From: Rhizophagus irregularis
Lineage: Eukaryota; Glomeromycota; Glomeromycetes; Glomerales; Glomeraceae
Direction: 5' to 3'
Length of the DNA: 64,000 nt
NCBI RefSeq assembly: GCF_026210795.1
Contig: NC_089435.1
Coordinates: forward strand, 3,348,001 to 3,412,000
In this document: positions 34,182 through 45,648 of the stretch, piece after piece
How the letters are laid out: the number at the start of each line of letters is the position of its first letter
Position numbering within the stretch: position 1 is the first letter of the stretch
The notes under the pieces: model-generated
Told to the model about the DNA's origin: nothing
Seen by the model: the letters and a program-made list of their open reading frames with translations, nothing else
Databases searched by the model: none
Program-made: the position numbers and the translations under genes

Positions 34182-34877
34182 GGAAGTCACTGCATGATTA
34201 AAATCTCTCTATTCATGTTTTTAGTTAATAGAACTTGGTGCGCGACAGAGGTGCCAATTTTATAGGAAACCCGGCCAAATATTTTAAGATCGTTAATTCA
34301 AAAACTACTACGACCGATAATTCAAAGAATATATTATTTAATATAATACTTTTATATTTATCAGAAAAATAGAGACATTTTGAAAAATCAAGGAATTAAT
34401 ATTAGTATACTTTGAAAAAATAGTTAAAAGAGCAAAAAAAAACCAATTTATTGGTAAAAAAATTACGTGAAAAAAAAATGATTAATATGGTTTTATTTAT
34501 TCTGATAAATGTAATAGTTATTTATTTTCATATTCCACAGAACTTATTTATATCACGATTCCGATCAATATCTAAAGGTTTTATCATAATGGTAGAAAAT
34601 TAAGGAACTTTATGATTCTAAAAAACATTGAATCTAAAAGGTATGGTTTATGTATATTAATGTTATATAATTTATATAATAAAGTTAATAACAAAAGAAC
34701 CTTTGTATTTAATAATCATAATTTTATCTTTAAACACAATTATTCTACAGTTACACTAATCGATACTTTTGAGCTACTCAAAATTCCAACACACAAAATT
34801 TTATGATAATTAGTAATTATTACAAATCAGGAACCATGAGAAAATTAATGATGAGTGAAGACCATTTTGAGATAAAA
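34182..34877. other. Intergenic, nothing clear
   Basis: A+T rich; includes a 64-codon open frame (34612-34806) without motif or gene context, which I do not call. Confidence 0.4.
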
Positions 34878-34947
34878 AATGACGCAGATCTTATTATTGA
34901 AGGCAAATGCACCTGAATGTTTTATTGATTAATGCAACAATGTTGCT
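34878..34947 (+). pseudogene. Kinase C-lobe fragment (DADLIIE type)
   Basis: NDADLIIEG, then APECFID and, after a frame change, LMQQCC correspond to the end of a kinase C-lobe. GCAGATCTTATTATTGAA and TTAATGCAACAA are shared almost base for base with the fragment at the left window edge, so both derive from one kinase subfamily. Confidence 0.5.
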
Positions 34948-36318
34948 AAATGTTATAATATATATTTACTCCTTTTGGTAGCAAATTATATGATATTGGA
35001 TTTATAATAACAAATTATCCGGTCAGTTGCTATATATAAATTTATGTTTGTCATCTTTAACAGCTTATTTACAATTATAAAACTATTCTTTATTGATACA
35101 TGTTTGCTTTAGTCTTTATGAATAAGAAAGTTTAACAGTAATTTGGTTTAGAGAAGTTTTAACGGGAGTTTTTTTTCACTAAAATATTAACAACTTTATT
35201 CTTCAATTATTTAATAATAGTAAATAATTTCTAATAAAATTTTATTTCAAATAAAATTGTCCCAACTCATTGCATTTTTGTCCTTTATATTTATAATCAT
35301 ATGTACTAACTTGTTAAACTACCATAGAAAAAAAATGTAGTTTTTAAAGATATCAAATCTTACCGTATAAATTTATCGATCAGACGATCAGAACTGTAAA
35401 TAAATCTGGTGTAACAGGGCAAAATTTTAGGAGAATCTCATTATCAGTTTACATATAAATATAAAAAAGTAAAAAATATTAAAAAATTACAAAATTATAG
35501 ATAATGGGGAAGCAAACATTTTCAAAAAGTTTATGCCAGTAGTTTATAAATGAGCAAAGGTAAATTTTTAGCATAGTAGATATACAAAGTCAAATAAATT
35601 GTCATACAAATTCATCGCCACATCGAAATTTTCCAAATTTTATTATTTGAATAGTATACGTAATGAAAGAATGGTAAGATCTACCGATTATCGTTATAAT
35701 TTTATAATTTCTTTACTTCGATCCCTTATAAAACAATCTTAAAATGTAAATCCCAGTCTTACTTTTTTTTTTACTTTCACTGAACGCAGACAGTGTAACA
35801 ACATTAAATGAAAACATCATAGTGAATTTGGTAGATTAGAGCGAGGGAGGTATAAGATTTATCTTATACTTTTTATGTGTTTCTTTTTTGTTATTATATA
35901 TAACTATCTTACTGTACGTAGCTCCTAATAAAGAAAAGTGTGTTTGTAAAAAAAATTTTTTGTTCACTTACCGATCTTTATTATGTAAGGAAAATTTTAC
36001 ATATTATTCTATAATCGGTGTTAAATATTGTTATAACTGTTAGATAAAAATCATTTTATAATATTTTAATAAGTATTAAAGTTAGAAAATAAATTTCTTT
36101 TATTTATAATATAAATATTGTTAAAATATGAAAAATCAAAATATAATAAAACTGCGATCACTACTGCTACTTCTTTCGCGGCTACTTATTTAAATCTAGA
36201 GGATATTCCGGAAATTTGTAAATCATAGCTAAAAAATTCCTATTATCTCTGAAAAAATTTTATAATAATAATTGTCATTTTAACTTAAAGTTTTAAATAA
36301 CTATTTCCAGGAAAATGA
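34948..36318. other. Intergenic, nothing clear
   Basis: 1.4 kb of A+T-rich DNA with no open frame, repeat pair or RNA motif that I could recognise. Confidence 0.45.
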
Positions 36319-37808
36319 TTATAAGCTATAATGTTAAATAAGAATGAGAGATAAGATAAGTAAAAAAAAAGAAGTGCAATCAAAACAAAATAAAAATACA
36401 ACTTACTTCATAAAATCAGTAATTTCTACTGAATCATTATTAATATTATCATCGTATTTTGGAAGATTTTTTGCAAAAGGATTAAGTAATCGAGAGGTAT
36501 AAATAGCTTCTGTATGTATTTGATTATTTTTACTTGGTAAAGGATTTGCTTTTCTATATTCTTCTGATTCTTTAAATTGCTTTCTAATTTCAAGATGTTG
36601 TTCTTCTACCTCAAAACCATATCTAAATGGTTTTATTGATACGTAAAATAAATCAATCATTTCTTTTACTTCAACAGAAGTTGGTCTATTGTCTAGATTC
36701 ATATCCCAACATGATTTCATCAAATCAATATAACATTTTGGTGCAATTTTCTCATTTATTTCAGGTCTATCCCCTTTATATATACTGATTGCTAGTATCT
36801 CATCATGAGAACAATCAGCAAAAGGCTGCTTTCCAGTTGCTACAAAATACATAATCATACCAAAGCTATATATATCAGCTGCTCGAGTATAAGGCTTTCC
36901 TCTTAATACTTCAGGAGCAACATAAGGCATAACTCCATAAATATTTGTCTCATCAGTGTCTCCAATTTTTTTACACAATCCCATATCAGAAATACATGCA
37001 TTATAATTATAACAATTATAACTATTAAATAAAAAATCTTTGTCTTGTATTTTTGTAAGTAATATATTTCCTATATGAAGATCACAATGAACCATCCATT
37101 TCTGATGAATTTCGGTAAGCCCTCCAATAATACTATATAATATTTTTATTTGATTAACCCAATGAAGTTTTTCATAATTTTTATTTAAGTAATCCTTGAA
37201 ATCTCCACCTTCTGCATATTCAAGTACTATGATATAATCTTTTGTATTTGGATTTTGTGATACTCCATACATTTTAAGAATATTGTCTAATTTTCGATTT
37301 TGATATGCTTTAACCTATAAGATAATATATTTTATTAATATACTTAATATATATGTGTAATTGCTACTAAAAAATATTTAAGTGCATACCTCATTTATAA
37401 AATCATCAAGGGAATTTTGTGTGTCATGCAAACATTTTAAAGCAACTATTGTATTTGGTTTTCTTCTCCAACCTTTATAGCCAAGAATATTTTCATCATA
37501 TTTTATTAAACCATCTTACCATATTGCTGAATATACTGTAGAAAAACCACCTTTACCTATTTCTTCAACATTATTAAACTGGTCATATGGTATCCATTCA
37601 AACATTATATCAGTTTGACTTAATTTCATTTCTTGAATTAAATCACTGATTTTTTCATTTTCATGACTCATTTGACATGACATACAGCTTTTATTAATTA
37701 TTTCAAATTCATTACACCACATTTTTTACAATAATACATGGGTTTAAGAACTAAAATAAAATCTTTTGTACTCGGATCTTCATAATTTTGTCCCATTCAA
37801 CATTTAAT
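36319..37808 (-). pseudogene. Kinase unit E: the only full kinase domain of the array, with an in-frame stop
   Basis: Exons 37808-37390 and 37314-about 36404, with a possible tiny last exon to 36319 (GT donor at the K codon, then NL and TAA). The start of the unit is worn: EDPSTKDFILV leads into YYCKKCG, then a frame change to EKISDLIQEMKLS, FEWIPYDQF and the Gly loop GKGGFSTVYSAIW. The next codon is TAA where family members have Lys (IWKDG). The frame then continues intact: NTIVALKCLHD with the catalytic Lys, FKDYLNK, the HRD variant MVHCDLHIGNIL, the DFG variant ISDMGLCK, VAPEVLRG, ADIYSFG, LMKSCWDMNLDNRP. One substitution would thus abolish an otherwise well-kept kinase. Confidence 0.7.
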
Positions 37809-37900
37809 CTATAAAAGTATAATTATTATATCAATAATTATTATTATAATAATAAATAAAATAAATAAATTAGATTTTAGATTTATAGAAAAATTTATAC

Positions 37901-38262
37901 CTCACTTAATGTTTCAGTGATATCTCGTGAGTTATGCAAATATATTTACCTTTTCTTATTTCATTAATGTCAGTAAACCCAACATATGGTATCCATTCAA
38001 ATAATTTACTATATTTATCAGATTTTAATTGTACTTCTTGAATAAAATTATCAATTTTTTCATTTCCACTAGTCCAGTTTGTAAAATTATCTTTTAAATA
38101 ATTTATAATACATGGTTTGCACCATTTATAATAAGTATCATATTTATTACCGCATTTTTTACAATATTCATTAATATAATTTTGAGAATAAACCAAAATA
38201 TAATCTTTTGTATCTGGATTTTGAGATATTCCGTAGTAAGTATCGGTTAAATATGATTTGAT
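37901..38262 (-). pseudogene. Kinase N-lobe unit D (internal deletion)
   Basis: Spliced-exon-like block between a TTTTGACAG acceptor and a GAG|GTATAA donor. It starts IKSYLTDTYYGISQNPDTKD and YILVYSQNY, then the Cys ribbon (EYCKKCGNKYDTYYKWCKPC), NFTNWTSGNEKIDNFIQEVQ, and LFEWIPYVGFTDINEI. At the glycine loop it jumps straight to YLHNSRDITETLSE, losing the strand that carries the ATP-binding Lys and shifting frame. Confidence 0.7.
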
Positions 38263-38333
38263 CTGTCAAAATATGAAAAAAATTGAATATATTATATTAA
38301 TATTCAAAACAAAATTAATAAAAATTTTAATAC

Positions 38334-38794
38334 CTTATTTATAAATTCGTCAGTAACTTCTTGTGAGTTATGTAGGTATCTTAAAGAAACTTTTTTGTAT
38401 GTACTATCCCAATTCTTATTATGTTGAGCATCATAACTTAATGGACCATTCTTCCATATTGCCGTAGTTAAGCCAAATTTTCCTATTTCATTAATATCAA
38501 AAACTCATCATATGGTATCCATTCAAATACTTCACAATCCTTCAATTGTATTTCTTGAATGAAATTATAAATTATTTTATTCCCACCAGTCCAGTTTGTA
38601 AAATCATTTTTTAGTTGGTTTATTCGACATAGATTACACCGATTAGTCCGTTCATAACTATAATTCTCATATTCCTTACCACATTTTTTACAATGTTTTC
38701 TAAAATAATAATCGGAAAAAACAAAAATATAATCTGTTGTACCTGGAGTTTTAGATATTCCGTAACATTGGCCTGCTAATAAAAATGATTCGAC
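38334..38794 (-). pseudogene. Kinase N-lobe unit C (1-base frameshift)
   Basis: Acceptor TTTTGATAG, donor AAG|GTATTA; length 461, one base short of a multiple of three. It reads VESFLLAGQCYGISKTPGTT and DYIFVFSDYYFRKHCKKCGK, then a ribbon with RCNLC, NFIQEIQLKD, and FEWIPYDEF. A base is missing in the T run at the codons before INEIG. In the shifted frame it continues as INEIGKFGLTTAIWKNGPLS and KVSLRYLHNSQEVTDEFINK. Confidence 0.7.
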
Positions 38795-38880
38795 CTATCA
38801 AAATATGAAGAAAACAAATAAATATTAAACAGTATATTAATATTATTAATATTCAAACCAAGTTAATAAAAATTCAATAC

Positions 38881-39336
38881 CTTATTTATAAATTCGTCAG
38901 TAATATTTTCCGAGTCATACGAAAACTTTAATGTAACTTTTTCATATGATCTTCTCATCCATCCCTTATTATATTGAGTATCGTAACTTAATGGTCCATC
39001 CTTCCATATTGCCATAGTTAAGCCACACTCTCCTATTTCATTAATATCAATAAACTTATCATATGGTATCCATTCAAACACTATATCACTATTATATTTT
39101 AATTGTTTTTCTTGAATAAAATTATCAATTCTTTCATTTCCACTTGTCCAGTTTGTAAAATTATTTGTTAAATAATTTATTTGACATGGTTGACACCAGT
39201 TGTAATACCTATTACTATTACCACATTTTTTACAACGACATTTAAGATAATCATATGAAAAAATCAAAATATAATCTTTTGTGTCTGGATTTTGAGATAT
39301 CCCGTAGCAAACTTCGCGGTCTAAATATGATTCAGC
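38881..39336 (-). pseudogene. Kinase N-lobe unit B (fully open, 152 codons)
   Basis: Acceptor ATTGATAG, donor AAG|GTATTG; 456 nt, phase 0 to 0 without a stop. It begins AESYLDREVCYGISQNPDTK then DYILIFSYDYLKCRCKKCGN, so the kinase beta4-beta5 segment runs directly into the next Cys ribbon (RYYNWCQPC). NFTNWTSGNERIDNFIQEKQ, FEWIPYDKFIDINEIG, AIWKDGPLSYD and KVTLKFSYDSENITDEFINK follow. The glycine loop is damaged (ECGLTMAIW) and the VALK Lys position reads VTLK. It cannot work as a kinase alone but could be a translated scaffold unit. Confidence 0.65.
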
Positions 39337-39428
39337 CTATCAATATGAAAAAAACATGAATAGAGGTGTTTTTTTTTTTGAAGTAGAACAAAAAAGAATA
39401 TTATATAAATTAATAAAAATTTTAATAC

Positions 39429-39759
39429 CTTATTTATAAATTCATCAGCCGAGTCATACAAAAACTTTAATGTAACTTTTTTATATGATAATCTTGTCCA
39501 TCCTTCATTTTCATTATAAAATAAAGGACCTTGCTGTAGCCAAACCATTTATTCCTATCTCTTTAATGTCAATAAACTCATTATATGGTATCCACTCAAA
39601 TATTATCATTATATTTCTAGGGTTGTCGTTAAACTTTAATTGTTTTTCATGAATGAAATTATCAATTATATTATTCCCACTGGTCCAATTTGCAAAATTT
39701 TTTATAATAATTTCCTTCCCACTGTCAAAATCTACGATATACTCTGTAAGTAATTCCAT
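39429..39759 (-). pseudogene. Kinase N-lobe unit A (5'-most, frameshifted)
   Basis: Starts at an ATG (39759) with MELLTEYIVDFDSGKE in place of the Cys ribbon, then NFANWTSGNNIIDNFIHEKQ, FEWIPYNEFIDIKEIGINGL. A small deletion at the glycine loop shifts the frame; the other frame continues GPLFYNENEGWTRLSYKKVT and LKFLYDSADEFINK up to an AAG|GTATTA donor. It would be the first exon if the array is transcribed as one unit. Confidence 0.6.
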
Positions 39760-40137
39760 TGAAGGTTAAAATTTTTGAATGAAAATAACCCGATTTTTGA
39801 AAATTACTAAAAAAATTGTTTTTTTAACTGACAATGAGACACATGACTAGTACAAAACTAACAAAGAAAACGTGGCGTAATGGTAACGTTTCGATCAGTT
39901 TTACTTGATCATCCGATTGTGTGCATCTAATTTCTGGATGATCGACATAATCTATATCTATAAAAAAAAAGTAAAATTCAATAAATTTTAAAACTATTAC
40001 CTTTTTTGAATATTGACAGAAATTATGAATTGTACGACTATTATCGGGAAAATATATAAATAGGTAACAAGAGATTCATTCTATCTATAATACGATTGTT
40101 ACCTTTTTATGTATTTGCTGTTCTGAAAATTAATTAA

Positions 40138-41865
40138 ATTTATCCGGCGGATGACACAATAGTTTTACAAATACTTTTTCCACTGTCTTGTTCAAAAATA
40201 TTCTCGGGAAAATTACCAGAATTAATATATGATATTTTAAAGTATTTTAAAAATGATTTTTCAACTTTATATTCATGTATTTTAGTTAACAGATTATGGT
40301 GTCGTTTAACAATTCCATTATTATGGGAAACCCCATTTTCAAATCCTCCGTATGTGAAATATTATTTTTGTTGTTCAATAACAAAAAATTATAACTTTAT
40401 TGAAATTTATTTACATAATTTAAATGGAGATTTAAAAACAAAATTAAATGAATATGGAATCGAGGATAATTTATTTCCTTCAAATACACTTTTCAATTAT
40501 CCTAGTTTTATAAAATATTTGAATACATTGGAGATTAAACTTTCTACTTATGAGTGGTCTAAAAATGCTATTAAAAATTTGAAACCTGAAAAAAGAAACA
40601 GTATTTAATTGAGAATGATGATTTTGAAAGATTGATTCGAATGTTATTAATTAAACTATTTTATTGATAATGAGACAAATTTACATACTTTTGATATATT
40701 AAAATTAATTAATTTACATCAAAATCTTTAAAAAATTTTTTAAAGGCTAATGACTTTCTTTTATATCAATCATTATTACAGTCTAACCTCGATATACCGA
40801 TATTCGATATACCGATATACTATTAAAAACTTGATATACCGATAAAATTTTATTTTCCCACTATATGTGAGGACATATAAATATCGGTATAACTTTGATA
40901 TAACGATATTTTCTAAAAATTTCATATATGTCCCGACATATCGTTATATAAAGGTTTGACTGTATTAACAAATTGTTCAAACACTTTAAAAATACTACCA
41001 CATTATGTCGCGTTAATTTTAAAAATATAATCAATTTAGATAAAATATGAATCTTCATTGTTACGAAAATCGTGATATTGTAAAAGTCATATTCCCCTCA
41101 TTAATAATTAAATTTTCTTTATCATTAACAGAATTAATGTTGGATGAATGTTATATACCTTTATCATTTATAACTAAGTTTATAAATTCAACAAGTACTT
41201 GAAATTTTTTTAAAAGCTAATTCATTTTATGATTTTGATCAGTTACAATACATTCATTTTTCAAAATTTTCAATTTGAAATTTTTAGTTTCATTCCCAAA
41301 ATTAGATTTTAGTAATTAATGGAAAAAACTTAACAGTTAATAGAATTGAATATATCTAAAAATCCTGATAATTCATTAAATTCGGTAATAGCTAAATTTT
41401 ATCCAAACCTTAAAATCTTATCAGGAACGTCACGTACACACACATAAATACGTGTCGATCCTACTTTAATGCACTAACACGTGATCATATTACCATAGTC
41501 TTTGAGGTGAATGAATTTGAAACTTTTAAATTAAATACTAAATAATTGTCAAGATTTAGAAATATTCAGATTTGAATATATTATTGAATGTTTTAATATT
41601 AAAACCTTCTTTAAGGTTTTCAACAAAATATGCATAAAAAAAATTTTTATTAATTAAATATGAATCGGGGTTGTCTTGAAAGTTTTTTAACATTTGAAAA
41701 AACTTGTGAAGAATTAGAAGAATTTTTACAAATTGGAAAGATCGTAAATCACTTTCAATAGTTATTAGTAATTGCTATGAGAATTTAGAAGAATAAATGA
41801 AAATAATGATTGAAAAATATAAAAAATGTGTATTATTAGGGAATTTAAAACTACAAAGTATATAG
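40138..41865 (+). pseudogene. F-box/LRR pseudogene, start codon lost, split by a MITE
   Basis: An open stretch reads SCSKIFSGKLPELIYDILKY, FKNDFSTLYSCILVNRLWCR and LTIPLLWETPFSN, the classic start of the main Rhizophagus F-box family (normally M.CSKIFSGDLPEL). The position of the expected Met reads Leu (CTG) and there is no in-frame ATG upstream. The frame stops at 40608. Coding-like pieces continue in changing frames: LLYQSL before the MITE at 40779, LTELMLDECYIPLSFITKFI after it, and EELEEFLQ..WKDRKSLSIV near 41.74 kb, which is the usual C-terminal end of this family. About 1.7 kb in total, with many lesions. Confidence 0.75.
40779..40962. mobile_element. 184-bp pogo-like MITE inserted in the F-box pseudogene
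   Basis: The ends CAGTCTAACCTCGATATACC and CAGTCAAACCTTTATATAAC (right end, inverted) form TIRs of about 25 bp with five mismatches, flanked by TA on both sides (40777-40778, 40963-40964). CAGTCAAACCT ends plus TA duplications are typical of pogo/Tigger-type elements. The interior consists of GATATACCGATA words. It differs from the 5.88-kb element but has the same size and architecture. Confidence 0.8.
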
Positions 41866-43652
41866 AAACTTAATATCCTAATATAGAGTAAGTACTTTTA
41901 AAATAAATAATATTGCAAATAACAAAAAAAAAAATTTTTCCTCATTGAAAATTCTAAATATTCTTAAACCTTTTTAAATTTAATAATTATTCTATTTTTT
42001 ATTTTTTTTAAAAAAAAGAGAGTTACAAGTTACAACATCATACTTTGAAATTTAATTTAAAAGTGAAAATAGTTTTTTTTTTCTGCTAGTTAATAATTAA
42101 AAGTGAATTTTAACATTTCTTTTAAAATGATTTATAACTCCTTCGATTTTCACGTTATGTTCTACACGACTTTGAATAAACATTTTTACGTGATATTCAA
42201 TACAAAATAGCGTAAAAAAATCTAAAAATATGTAAAATAAAATAATGCTTGCTCTTGGCCAGATGTATGGTAAATTAACCTACAACTGTTTCTCCTGAAC
42301 ACCACGTAGAGGTAGCAAGCTTCGTTCAGGGAAAAAAAGAAACCACTTACCTGTAACCTTATACAACCAGTTTATAATTAATAGGATTAAAAAAAAAATA
42401 ATAATATTTGAGTTGTTAAGAACAAAAATTTGAGCAGAGACGTTCGGACATATAGATATATAATATAACAACATTCACAACTTGACCAATTCTATATGTA
42501 AACTGTGTTTTTTTAGTTATGTTCTGGCCCCAGATACGACTACTTATGCGCAAGCACATCAAAACAACAAGAAAGACAAGAAAGAAAATTATAAAAGACG
42601 TAAAAATCAAAACAAATAAAAAAAATGCACAAGCGCATCAGAACAAGAAAGAAATTATTTTTGTAAAATCAAAAATAAGCTTTCTCATCCCCCCATCTAA
42701 TTATTTGGTTTACATATATACACAATACGTACTATGTACATACATACATAAAATACGTACGTATATATACGTAATGTGGGAAAGTCGAACGAGCAATAAA
42801 CACAGGTTTCTCTACTCAAATTTCATTAAAAATTTGTTTAAGTATGGTTTAACTTTTAACGGGTTTTTTCAACTTTTTCAACGTGGCGTCGGTCGGTTTT
42901 AAAATGTGATACGGAGTTGGTTGTACCTTACCTCTTACCATACTTAACAAAAAAACAAAAGAAAAAAAAACGAGAAAGAGAAAGGAAAGAGGGGTTAAAG
43001 TGAATAAAGAGAAAAATAGCTATTTTATGTATTTTAATCATGTATTACTTAAAATCATGAATCATGATTGATTGTAATGAGTAAGATTCTCACGTCATTA
43101 TATACATCACGTCATATTTTATCAAAACCAAGATTTTGTGTAACTTAAATCATTTTCAAATAATTATCACGTTATTAAGATACTAATTAGGATGACGTTG
43201 ATACCATTCCATTCCGGTAATATTTTTAATTATGTAAGCTAAAGAAAATTATAAACAATAACAGTAATTTCCGGTAACGAAAATTTTTTTTGGTAACTCG
43301 TTTTAGACAAGAAGATAATGGATGTAAGTAATAAACAAGTATTTTATATTTCTTAGCGTTAGAAATTTTTTTTTAAAAAAAAACATCAGACGGATTGCAA
43401 AATCATCTACGTGATACTATGCAGGACTATGTAGCAAACTCCTACAAAGTTTAAAACATCGATCTTTTGTATTACCGATAATGTACCGAATACCGATGAT
43501 GTAAATTTGTTTGGTTCCTGCACAATGTAAACAAAGCCTTCTTTGACAACGATAACGACAAAAATCTCAATAACTAGGATTAAGTTGGTCAAATATTAGC
43601 TGACATCTTTGAAAAACAAAAGATTTTACTGAGCAACATTGTGATGAATTAT
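41866..43652. other. Intergenic with a possible small stem-loop
   Basis: Near 42.29-42.33 kb, CCTGAAC and GTTCAGG enclose about 23 bases (ACCACGTAGAGGTAGCAAGC), a possible stem-loop of unknown role. An Arg/Lys-rich open frame (42519-42902) follows from purine-rich composition, and I do not call it. A short duplicated GTAACG/GGTAAC motif is seen at 43.2-43.3 kb. No gene recognised. Confidence 0.4.
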
Positions 43653-43873
43653 AGGACCCCGAAAAATACATAAAAAGGTCACATTTGAGTTTGCTTAAAA
43701 AGAACCCAAATTTTCATGAAAATCTTGCCTTTTTTAGATAGTGCCGGCCTAAATTTTATTGTCCGTTTTGATACTGGCCAGCATTATCATAATTCCGGCC
43801 CTGAAAAATTGCTTATTTTAGGCCAAAATCTTGCCGATCATTTATGACCTCCATATGTATTTTTCGGGGTCCT
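43653..43873. mobile_element. 221-bp MITE with 8-bp target duplication (hAT-like)
   Basis: AGGACCCCGAAAAATACATA at the left end and TATGTATTTTTCGGGGTCCT at the right end are perfect 20-bp inverted repeats, extended by AGGTCA/TGACCT after a 3-base mismatch. The perfect 8-bp direct repeat TGAATTAT flanks the element (43645-43652 and 43874-43881). An 8-bp duplication points to the hAT group (P or Merlin are alternatives). The interior holds GGCCTAAATTTTATTG, CTGGCCAGCATTATC and AATTCCGGCCCTG, and no ORF. Confidence 0.85.
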
Positions 43874-44198
43874 TGAATTATCCATTTTATTGAAAGACTC
43901 GGCCCGTTTTTAAATGGACTTCCACTCGTAACATCTATATCATTACCGACGGTTAATTTAATCTGTCATACCTGATCCCAACATGACGTATATACTATCT
44001 TTGCATCATAGTATGCGTCGTTAAATCCTAATTAACCTCACTATTGATATATATCAAAATATTTGGAAACTACATTGTGAATTATTCAAACAAATGGAAT
44101 ATTCTACAACTCCAAACGCGGCTTCAGACAACGCCAAAATGCACACCAAAACGCGTTTCAGCACCAAATTTGCGCTGAAATATTAACACTTTTAAATA

Positions 44199-44342
44199 TT
44201 ACTCTCTGTACGATCCTCCACCTAATCCACAATTCTGGATCCAATGGTCGCCAAATAATTTCTTACATAATAGCTCTTGGTTACGTTTTTTGAACTCTTC
44301 TTTCAATTATTTTGCTGCCTCCCGTAATTTTTTAGTCGCCAT
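44199..44342 (-). pseudogene. Short coding remnant with one internal stop
   Basis: Minus strand reads MATKKLREAAK, a TAA (codon 12, where CAA is plausible), then LKEEFKKRNQELLCKKLFGD and HWIQNCGLGGGSYRE before a stop. The Lys/Glu-rich helical character is protein-like, but I do not recognise it. Plus-strand frames of the same DNA are also partly open, so strand is not certain. Confidence 0.35.
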
Positions 44343-45648
44343 TTGTAAATAAATTTACAATAGCGACTACGCTCTTTGTAGTTGTGTCATTTCGATTTTC
44401 ATTTTCGAAGGGTGGGATTGTCAATATGGTGAACGGTGGTTTAAAAAAATGTAATCTTGCTTATGTCCGTCGTTATTGTAGTTATTTTTTGACTTATTTT
44501 CTTTGACTACTCTTCTTGTATAAAAACAAATAAATAAATATTATAAATAAAGTAAGTTGGTGTGTTGTCACGTTCCTTCTAGTATTCCACTTAACGCTGA
44601 TCCAAAGCGAAAATCTTAAAATTTACTGCGTAAAACAAGAAAATAAGAAAAACTATAAAATTTTTTAACTACATTATGTTACTGTAAAATTTTCAAAATG
44701 TACAGTATGCGGGTCATAACAGGAACTTTTTTTTTTTACTGTATAATCAGTTCTGTTTCAAAATTGATTTAAAAATGGGATATCGGTATACCGGATATTA
44801 GTAAAACCAAATTGAAGGCTGACTTTTAAGTTATACTTTTAATTTTATTTAATTTTATAGAGCTAAACAAGTAAAACAAGTATTAATAAACAATTTTTTA
44901 TTTATATTTTAATAGATAAGTTTTATTAGGACAGTTACTGTATTTACTGTATGTGTATGATACGCGTTGTAACAATAATTTTATTGGCTTTTAATTTTGA
45001 CCGATTTCCAGCAAGGTGTTTAATAAAATTATATATATTTACTCTGATATAATAATTATATAGTAATGGGTCAAACGAATGGGGATCAGGTGATGAAAAA
45101 AATTTTTACTATGAGCTGTACGCGCCGGAATTATGATAATGTCAGTCAGTAATTATAATAAGAAATAAATTCTGACTGGTATTATTAAAAATTGTCTAAA
45201 AAAGGAAAGATTTTATTTATTTATTTTATGTGAAGTCGGCAAGGTACATAAAAAGATATCAACGATCGAAACTAAAAAAGGAAAGATTTCACTTGACCCT
45301 TTTATATATATTCTTGGGTCCTCGTCATCTGATGAGTCATGAAGTTGGATCATCTGTTGATCCGAAGCCAACTTGAAATTTATGTAACACAACGTTTTAA
45401 AAAGAAAATTAATTATAATTCAGGCCAGGATTATAAATTGGCCTGAATTACTGCTGATCAATAGTAATCATGTGAGACGGATTATCTGACGGATGAAATT
45501 TTCTCGGATGTGACGGATGACTGATGATCCGCGGATTGGAACACTAGTCACAAAAATAGTAATTTTTGTATACAGTAATACAAATAAGTAATATTTATTT
45601 GTTTATATAACTAAAATTTAAAATTATAATTAACTCAAATTAATTAAT
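44343..45648. other. Upstream region of the kinase gene, with dispersed repeat words
   Basis: Contains GCGCCGGAATTATGATAATG (45.12 kb) and AGGCCAGGATTATAAATTGG (45.42 kb), relatives of the 22-bp repeat at 10.47 kb and of the 43.65-kb MITE interior. A patch rich in GACGGAT words lies at 45.48-45.53 kb. No other gene. Confidence 0.45.

Noticed and set aside
42290-42330. CCTGAAC...GTTCAGG stem as a terminator or riboswitch
   Set aside because: A 7-bp stem with a 23-base loop next to no gene is not informative.
42519-42902. 127-codon Lys/Thr/Tyr-rich open frame
   Set aside because: Purine-rich low complexity at the start, no family motif, and no promoter or splice evidence.
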